Part shown: positions 63,713 through 64,000 of the stretch, piece by piece | How positions within the stretch are numbered: the first letter of the stretch is position 1 | How the letters are laid out: each line of letters starts with the position of its first letter | From: Ectobius pallidus | Lineage: Eukaryota; Arthropoda; Insecta; Blattodea; Ectobiidae | Assembly: GCA_964059195.1 (NCBI GenBank) | Contig: CAXKWD010000003.1 | Span: 15,854,606-15,918,605, forward strand | Direction: 5' to 3' | Length of the DNA: 64,000 bases | Program-made: the position numbers and the translations under genes | Notes under the pieces: model-generated | The model's database searches: none | What the model was told of the DNA's origin: nothing | What the model saw: the letters and a program-made list of their open reading frames with translations, nothing else

Positions 63713-64000
63713 ATCAAACTGAGGTTATTAATGTTCAAAAACCACGTTCACGGCTTTGAACCGGTGCGTCGCGTATGGTGGTGAAAGCACGCCTACAGTA
63801 AATGCGTCTCGTGCGCCTACAATTGTGCCAAAGCGAAGCCTATTCAGTAGGAACGTGTCGTCGTAACTATAGGCGGTCACACTAACATATTCTATAGAGC
63901 AGGCAAGCGTTAAGAATAATGCCGTCTATAAAACTGGCACGGCATACTGGATGAATTGCAGTTGTGCCTCTCTAATAAAACCCGGGTTTCCCGCCAGCAG
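63713..64000. other. Unrecognised intergenic DNA
   Basis: No gene or repeat was recognised up to the end of the window. Confidence 0.35.

Overview
This window is AT-rich animal DNA, most likely from an insect. The evidence is a dense mix of tRNA-derived SINEs, decayed non-LTR retrotransposon 3' ends, hAT, pogo-like and other non-autonomous DNA elements, long microsatellites and GT-AG introns. I could not identify the species and found no convincing host protein-coding gene. The flanks (1-31037 and 46779-64000) are almost wholly repeats and unrecognised intergenic DNA.

The centre is a complete Polinton/Maverick (virus-like self-synthesising DNA transposon) at 31038-46778, 15,741 bp. Its limits are set by a 6-bp target duplication TACGGC (31032-31037 and 46779-46784) and by 543-bp terminal inverted repeats that look identical over the parts compared. 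No annotated frame is broken by an internal stop. The only irregularity is that the protease frame lacks an ATG and opens at a slippery A-run. The copy therefore looks young.

Gene order from the left: on the plus strand, a tail-anchored BIR (IAP-like) protein, two paralogous small proteins sharing a possible nucleic-acid-binding domain, and a spliced Cys/His-rich protein that shares promoter and N-terminus with its neighbour. Then, read leftward from a divergent promoter at 38.03 kb, a parvovirus-type phospholipase A2 protein, an adenovirus-like cysteine protease, the penton-type capsid protein, a 58-residue basic protein, the double-jelly-roll major capsid protein and a conserved 166-residue protein. 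Read rightward from the same promoter are the packaging ATPase, a fibre-like protein, a conserved 291-residue protein and the chromodomain integrase. At the right, on the minus strand, is the protein-primed family B DNA polymerase. Here it appears to be a three-exon gene whose first exon encodes three C2H2 zinc fingers.

The set covers insertion (integrase, TIRs), replication (polymerase), virion assembly (two capsid proteins, protease, ATPase), entry (PLA2, possible fibre) and host control (BIR protein). Unusual points: a repeated promoter plan that would give nearly leaderless mRNAs; upstream stop codons lying inside downstream TATA boxes; a chain of overlapping capsid genes; a candidate -1 frameshift into the protease; and duplicated exons in the polymerase gene.
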